DNA of 64,000 nucleotides from Cavenderia fasciculata. Lineage: Eukaryota; Evosea; Eumycetozoa; Acytosteliales; Cavenderiaceae. Positions 58,892-64,000 of the stretch are shown in pieces. The notes beneath the pieces were generated by a model. It searched no databases and was not told the origin of the DNA. It saw only the letters and a list, made by a program, of their open reading frames with translations. A program made the position numbers and the translations under genes. Positions within the stretch are counted from its first letter, which is position 1. The number at the start of each line of letters is the position of its first letter. The DNA is taken from contig NW_004457729.1 in assembly GCF_000203815.1 (NCBI RefSeq), forward strand, positions 2,914,674 to 2,978,673. The letters run 5' to 3'.

Positions 58892-60034
58892 TATTTAAAA
58901 ATACAAAAATACTAATTATATTATTATTATTTTGTCTGTCTCTCACCCTCTTTCTCCTCTTTTGTAATAATAATATAATAATAATAAAATCTTTAAATTT
59001 TGATAATAAAATAAAGTTTAAACTTTTTATAACATTTAAACAAGTTAACAGAGCAGAGATATTTGCAAATAGCAGCACCCACCCATCTGACATTCATTTC
59101 AAAAGAGTCTCAATAAGATAAAAATCTATCGTCTGCAGCAAATACACTCCCACCCTCTAAATTTAAATTTAAATCATTGGATATGGAAATGCAAACTTGG
59201 ATTGGAATCGAGTAGAGTGGTGTGGTGTGGTTCATTTTCGAATGTTATCCAAACACCCCCACCACTCTACTCGGCTGCTGATACACCAGGAAACTTGTTG
59301 CTGTAAACAAGACAGAATATCTCTGCTGTTCTTTCTTTATCAGAGAGAGAAAAGAAATAATTGGAAATCAGACAATTTGTTTGTTTGTTTGTTTGTTTGT
59401 GCATATGACATGTATTGGATTTTTTAAAATTGTAGTATATTTACAGTATGATTGTTGTTGTTGTTGTTGTTGCCTAAGTTTGTTTATTATAATTATAATT
59501 ATTGTTGTTGTTGTTCTGTTTATCGTCTTGATTGTCTGTTTGGCTTAATTTATATTCTCTGAACTATAGTAACAAAGAGAGAGAGAGAGCTTGTTGTCAT
59601 TTGATTATAATGCAATCCAACCAAAGTAAAAAAAAGAGAGGAGGAAGAGAAGAGGATTGATATAAATATATTCATCATCGATGATGAATATATTTATATA
59701 TATATATACCTGCAGATATTATTCTACAGGTTGTATGCGTGTATGTACAAAAGATTGTTCTATTATCAAATGATTGTTGATTAATAATTTGAAGTTTGCT
59801 TGGTTGTTGTACGCACATTTATCCTCTTTGATTTACGTACAATTGTGTAGTAGTCGTAGTAATTAAAGAAATTATACTCTTTGTCGTAAAAAGTTATCAA
59901 TATTGATAACAAAGATAATAATAATGCGCATTAGTGATGATATTTAAACTTGGGTTGAAGGGAGATGGATGAAAGAATGAAGTTGTAACTAACTCGCCTT
60001 CTCTTTATAGGGACACGAATAGACCATTATCATC
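58892..60034. other. gene-free region with perfect palindrome and simple repeats
   Basis: Upstream of the GH35 start. It contains AT-rich DNA, a TAAATTTAAATTTAAAT palindrome near 59159, (GTTT)n near 59381-59400, (GTT)n near 59453-59472 and 59500-59516, (GA)n near 59576, and the 40-base palindrome at 59660-59699. No gene is recognised. Confidence 0.45.
59660..59699. repeat. perfect 40-bp palindrome
   Basis: The left half ATATAAATATATTCATCATC is followed without a gap by its exact reverse complement GATGATGAATATATTTATAT, so it is self-complementary with no loop. A second, imperfect inverted repeat (ACCTG...CAGGT) lies just downstream at about 59708-59732. It can extrude as a cruciform. Confidence 0.9.
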
Positions 60035-60332
60035 ATGCCCAAGAACAATAATGAAAAAGTTTGGCCCAATGTTAATGGAGAAATTAATGTTAAAAGTGCT
60101 ACTGCGAGCATTATAACTGCAGTCACCATGATTGATGTATGTATGTATGTATTGATGTTGTATATTATCTATCTGTTGTATATGTTTAAATAACAATAAA
60201 TAGTAATAATAATAATAATAATAATATCTATGTGTATGTAATTAGAACACGAATGAATTATTATACCCCATTTATGAGTCACCGCTACCAGATAATTGTT
60301 CATTTTTTTATATATTTTTAGTTTTCGTTTGA
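60035..60332 (+). CDS. possible small two-exon gene (62 aa), uncertain
   Basis: Exon 1 at 60035-60136 reads MPKNNNEKVWPNVNGEINVK, then SATASIITAVTMID, and ends at a GTATGT donor. After a 109-base intron with a TAG acceptor, 60246-60332 reads NTNELLYPIYESPLPDNC and then a hydrophobic end before a stop. The phase fits (0/0) and codons look more like coding DNA than the surroundings. The product would be a small protein with a C-terminal hydrophobic segment. No family is recognised and chance is possible. Confidence 0.3.
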
Positions 60333-60604
60333 AATACCCTAAAATGGTAAAATATGATTTTTGAAAGGAATTCCTAGTTTGGTTTAGTTTCCTTGGGAAG
60401 GGGCCGACTGTCTCGCGTAATTATTATTTTAAAAATAATATTAGTTTAAAAGTAAAGTGATTATTGATTGATTGATTGAATTATTCAAATTGAGAAATGA
60501 ATCTTTATTCAAATATTTCTTGGATGTGGTTTTAATATTAATATATATTTCATATAGGTTATATAGATAAGATAGTTAGATAGATTAGATAGATGAATCA
60601 TATT

Positions 60605-60642
<38 letters not shown>

Positions 60643-60701
60643 AAGTTAATTAATTATTATTGTTAGTGACTGATTATAAATTATTAATATTATTATTATT
60701 A
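60333..60701. other. AT-rich spacer with ATT repeats
   Basis: About 370 bases at the 3' side of the RhoGEF gene, with (ATT)n near 60605-60640 and 60688-60720. A less AT-rich patch at 60373-60418 (CTTGGGAAGGGGCCGACTGT) stands out but matches nothing I know. Confidence 0.4.
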
Positions 60702-63488
60702 TTAGTTATTATTATTGTTATTGTTGTTTGCTACAGAATTGAAATTTAAAACAGGTAATTCATCAAATGAATTTAATACAAAAGAGGAAGTTCTTCTAAC
60801 TGCACTATTACTTTGAGATGCTGATCCAAGTAGAGATTTGGTACGTTCCTTTAACTTTCCAATCATACTCTTTCTTTTCTTTGGTGTAAATATTTGTGAT
60901 TTGACCTTGTTGATTTCTTCCAATGATTTCTGTGCAATTGGATATTTGTTGTTGTGTTGTTCACTTGGGTCAAATACACTCCATCCATCGGTATCGCTGC
61001 CAACCAATGTTATATTGGCTCTCTTTTCTCTCAACTCTGGCTCACTCTCTAAAAGAGCCGTTGTCGCATCATCACATGCTCTCAACATATCCCTAACATC
61101 CTCTTTGGTCGGTCCACTCAATATATAACTACCATTATTATGATGTACACTAAATTTATGTGGGACTAAAAAAAAAAGGAATATTCCAAGTTAGTTTGTT
61201 TGTTTCTCTTGATTTATGATTTGTGATTTAATTACATACAAGTAGGATATTCTTTAAATACAGTTGTAGCAAGTGATCCTTTGAGTAGTGTACTCATTTT
61301 ACCAGAGTTGTTTTGGGTAGATGGAACACCGATAACAAAGAGATCGTTGAAAAGGTATAGATGACACTTGCTTGGTATTAATTTAATTTGTTTCTTGTTT
61401 TTCTTTCCATAAGATTCCTCTTCATCAGTTGAAGCATCTTCATCCTGTTGGTTATTGTAATGGTCATTGATTTGATTGATATTTTTACATGGTAATAATT
61501 GGAATTCTCCTGACTCTTTTACTAATCTACGATGTACTTGATCCAAAAACTAAAAGGAATAAAAAGTATATAAATATTATATTATATTATATTATATTAT
61601 ATTATATTATATTATATTATATTATATTATTAATGGGATATACTTACACCAATAGAATCAGATTCAAATCTCATTCTAATATTTGTGACCAATTGTAATT
61701 TTTCAGAGTCTCTAATACTCTCATTAATCTTTTCAGTTTGCAGTTTCATCTCTGTCATTGCTTTTTGCATTGGAATATAATCTGGATGTGTTGGACTAGT
61801 AAATCTAAGAATAGCATCAATCAATAATGTATATCTTGGAATTCTCTGAAATAGAAATAGAAATAAATAAATATTATTAGTATCACCACCGTCATTCATC
61901 ATCATCATTGGAAATTATAATTATATTTATAGTATAGTATACTACATGTACATACTTGACAAGGCATAATTAAAAGTGATTTAAGGTTTAGTGTTGTAAT
62001 TGATCTTTCTTCTATAAACTTTTGAAACTTTTTACATTTAACCAACCAAAGATCCAAGTAGTGTAATGATCTATACCAATTAACATAGTATTGTGTATAA
62101 ATATTTAGTGATGGCAACTATATAAATATAAATATAAGATTAAAATATTAATACCAAATATATTTATAACTATCTATATCTGTGTTTGTTTCCACCACAT
62201 ACAATTTGAAAGAATAAATCAGATGTTGATGTATCTTTGGTGATTGGGTTGATTCCAATTCTTAGATTAAATAAATTATGAATTTCTCTATTGGTTTCAC
62301 GAATAGATTCAATATTTGAAAAGATTGATACTATAAATTTAACTTCTTCAGGTGCACTACATTCTTTACGTAATGGAATTAAATAATTCTAAAATCAATC
62401 AATCAAAAAAACATATGTTAATATATTATATTATAATATTTCTTTCTTTCTTTGATACATACATCAACAATAGTATTTAAATGATTAAGATAAGTTGATT
62501 CAGAAGTTAATACTTCTTTAATAGCTTCTATTCTCTTTTTTTCCTTGTCTACTTGATCACGTTTTTCTTGTTCGCTACGAATATCAATCTCTGACTTTTG
62601 ACGTGACAGGTAGATGGTGAGATCTCGTTTGGAGGTTTGTTTGGACATACTGTTTTGGTGTCTACTATCTCTCATCTTTTCGTTGAGTGCCATACCCTCT
62701 TCTTCATCTTTGACACTCTTACGAAGTGATCTAGTGTTTCTAAGGGTATTGTGGGCAGAGTTGGGTGGTGTTGGATTTGGTGTGGATGGACCAGATGTTG
62801 GAGGAGCCAAAAAGGCAGCACCCGAAGACGCACTTAATGTCTGGGCACGAGAAACACTTTCAAACACAGTAGCAGAAGTACGTTTGAAATTGACTGTTGG
62901 TGGCCCCATCATTGGTGGCCCCATCATTGATGGTGTTTGAAATGGTGATGATAATGGTACTGGTGATGGAGGTACTGGAGGTGGCATCATTGAATTAAAA
63001 TGTGGTGTAATTACAATTGGATTTGGTGTCGATGTCGGTGTAGTCATCGTAGTATTTGATTTTCCAGTACCACCCAATGAAATATATGGAGTATGGTGGA
63101 ATGGAGAGGTTGGGATTGCAAATGACCCATTGTTGGTTGGTGTTGAAAATAATGATGGTTGTTGTTGCATCATGATAGGTGTCTGTTGTTGCTGTTGTTG
63201 TTTATGTTGTTGAGGTGGTGACATTGCCATAGGAGATAATGGTTTTTGGTTGGGAGAGCCTCCTTTTGGAGACATGGACGATGCTCTTCGCAATGATGGT
63301 GACGATGGCTTTTGAGGTGTCATGCAACTACCAAGACCACTTGAAAATGATATAGTGTGTCTTGCCATATGGGCTCCTCCTTGATTGTTATTCATCATTT
63401 GTTGTACATTCTCCTTGTTATTCATTATTTGATGATGAGGTGGTTGTTGATCATAAAATGATCCTCCTGATGTATTAAATGTTGCCAT
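60702..63488 (-). CDS. Rho guanine nucleotide exchange factor (DH-PH)
   Basis: Exons 63488-62463, 62388-62203, 62117-61956, 61845-61648, 61549-61240 and 61165-60702 (781 aa). Residues 1-300 are disordered and Pro/Ser/Gln/Met-rich, with many SP sites. The DH domain is at about 320-525: KRIEAIKEVLTSESTYLNHL, then SIFSNIESIRETNREI, then SLLIMPCQ/RIPRYTLLI across an intron (the conserved H8 helix QRIPRY), then KAMTEMKLQTEKINESI. The PH domain is at about 540-665 (CHLYLFNDLFVIG, FSVHHNNGSYILSGPTKED). The tail is Ser/Lys-rich with a poly-Asn end. It likely activates Rac-type GTPases; specificity is not visible. Confidence 0.93.
61577..61629. repeat. (TATAT/ATTAT) pentanucleotide repeat in a RhoGEF intron
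   Basis: About ten perfect copies of a five-base AT unit (ATATT) inside the intron between the fourth and fifth exons. Likely length-polymorphic. Confidence 0.9.
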
Positions 63489-63722
63489 AATACCTCTACT
63501 CTACTCTACTTACTACTCTCTTTCTCTTTCTCTTCTCTTCTCTTTAAACACAACAACAACAATAATATGATGATATTTTTAAACAGCGAGATGAGCAATG
63601 CGCTTGAACTATTTTTGCAACGGATCATTTTTGAATTTGTGGAGGGGTTTTTTTGAAACATCCACCAGAGTAGTATCTCTTTTAATTTTTGGTTTATATT
63701 TATATATTAAATTATTATTATT
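63489..63722. promoter_or_regulatory. RhoGEF upstream region / HSP10 3' end
   Basis: 234 bases upstream of the RhoGEF ATG (63488) and downstream of the HSP10 stop. TC-rich near the start codon. No gene is seen. Confidence 0.4.
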
Positions 63723-64000
63723 TTATTGTTTAAGTTCGGCGATACCCAAGACATCAGATTCGCTCATAAGATAGTATGTCTTGTCGTTCATTAAAATAGG
63801 TTGTAATGGCTTGTTGGCATTGATGATGATAGTGTCACCTTCCTTGACGATGGTTCCAGCAAAAGAGCCGTCTGATTTCAAGATTCCAGTACCAACTGAA
63901 ACAACACGTGCTTGATTTTCGTTACTCTTGTTTTGTGGCAAATAGATACCACCGGCTGTTTGAGATTGTACACTCAACTTTTCAATCAAGATACGGTCCA
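63723..64000 (-). CDS. hspE1: mitochondrial 10 kDa chaperonin (HSP10/Cpn10), 5' end outside the window
   Basis: The frame enters from the window edge with DRILIEKLSVQSQTAGGIYL. It continues PQNKSNENQARVVSVGTG, the mobile-loop and beta-barrel pattern of GroES, then VKEGDTIIINANKP and YYLMSESDVLGIAELKQ with a stop at 63723. HSP10 caps HSP60 in the mitochondrial matrix. The first ten or so residues and the start codon lie beyond base 64000. Confidence 0.95.
   Translation of the reverse strand, partial: DRILIEKLSVQSQTAGGIYLPQNKSNENQARVVSVGTGILKSDGSFAGTIVKEGDTIIINANKPLQPILMNDKTYYLMSESDVLGIAELKQ

Noticed and set aside
1-64000. tRNA genes, rRNA, CRISPR arrays, intact transposons or LTR elements
   Set aside because: I searched by eye for B-box (GGTTCGA) sequences, long terminal repeats and reverse transcriptase or transposase motifs on both strands and found none that hold up.

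Overview
The window is nuclear DNA of a dictyostelid social amoeba, or a very close relative. The signs are AT-rich intergenic DNA, compact genes with short GT-AG introns (mostly GTATGT or GTAAGT donors, about 55-260 bases), Q/N/S/T homopolymers inside proteins, and Dictyostelium-type architectures such as a CH-C1-CRIB-kinase PAK. Coding exons are less AT-rich than I would expect for D. discoideum, so a group 1/2 species (Cavenderia or Heterostelium type) is my guess, not a proof. No tRNA, rRNA, CRISPR or intact transposon was recognised.

Layout. 1-1078 (-) 3' truncated VIP1/PPIP5K; 3263-4051 (-) unknown phosphoprotein-like gene; 5659-8955 (-) PWP2; 10010-11288 (-) GCN5; 11515-13696 (-) DNAJC11; 14247-15345 (+) soluble inorganic pyrophosphatase; 15668-17464 (-) eIF2A; 18209-19378 (+) PFA-DSP-like (pseudo)phosphatase; 19570-20953 (-) TBC RabGAP with a B-box-like finger; 21280-22562 (-) secreted GH25 lysozyme; 22836-25221 (-) RCC1-BTB-BTB protein ending in a CaaX box; 25795-26692 (+) TMEM185-like membrane protein; 26956-29230 (+) LisH/CTLH protein without WD40 repeats; 30025-34251 (+) tubulin cofactor D; 35113-36576 (-) U1-70K; 36861-37349 (+) RPB4; 37941-40503 (+) CLC-7-like chloride/proton exchanger; 40585-42175 (-) TFIIH p52/TFB2; 42436-44896 (+) crinkler-like P-loop NTPase effector; 45067-49326 (-) PakD-type kinase; 49886-54339 (+) PAN2; 54469-55877 (-) DUS1L; 56219-58891 (-) GH35 beta-galactosidase; 60702-63488 (-) DH-PH RhoGEF; 63723-64000 (-) mitochondrial HSP10, 5' truncated by the window end.

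Most genes are conserved housekeeping functions: RNA polymerase II transcription (RPB4, TFB2, GCN5), splicing (U1-70K), rRNA processing (PWP2), mRNA decay (PAN2), translation and tRNA modification (eIF2A, DUS1L), folding (TBCD, DNAJC11, HSP10) and Rho/Rab signalling (PakD, RhoGEF, TBC). Many are divergent pairs with a few hundred bases between starts. For most multi-exon genes I worked out splice sites by hand; in every complete case the summed exon lengths are divisible by three and the joints fit the protein family.

Most worth a second look: the crinkler-like gene, a good coding frame that continues in frame past the TBCD stop and across an intron, the CaaX-tailed RCC1-BTB protein, the phosphatase lacking its P-loop arginine, the stand-alone LisH/CTLH protein with coding-like exons beyond its stop, and two strong palindromes in gene-free DNA.
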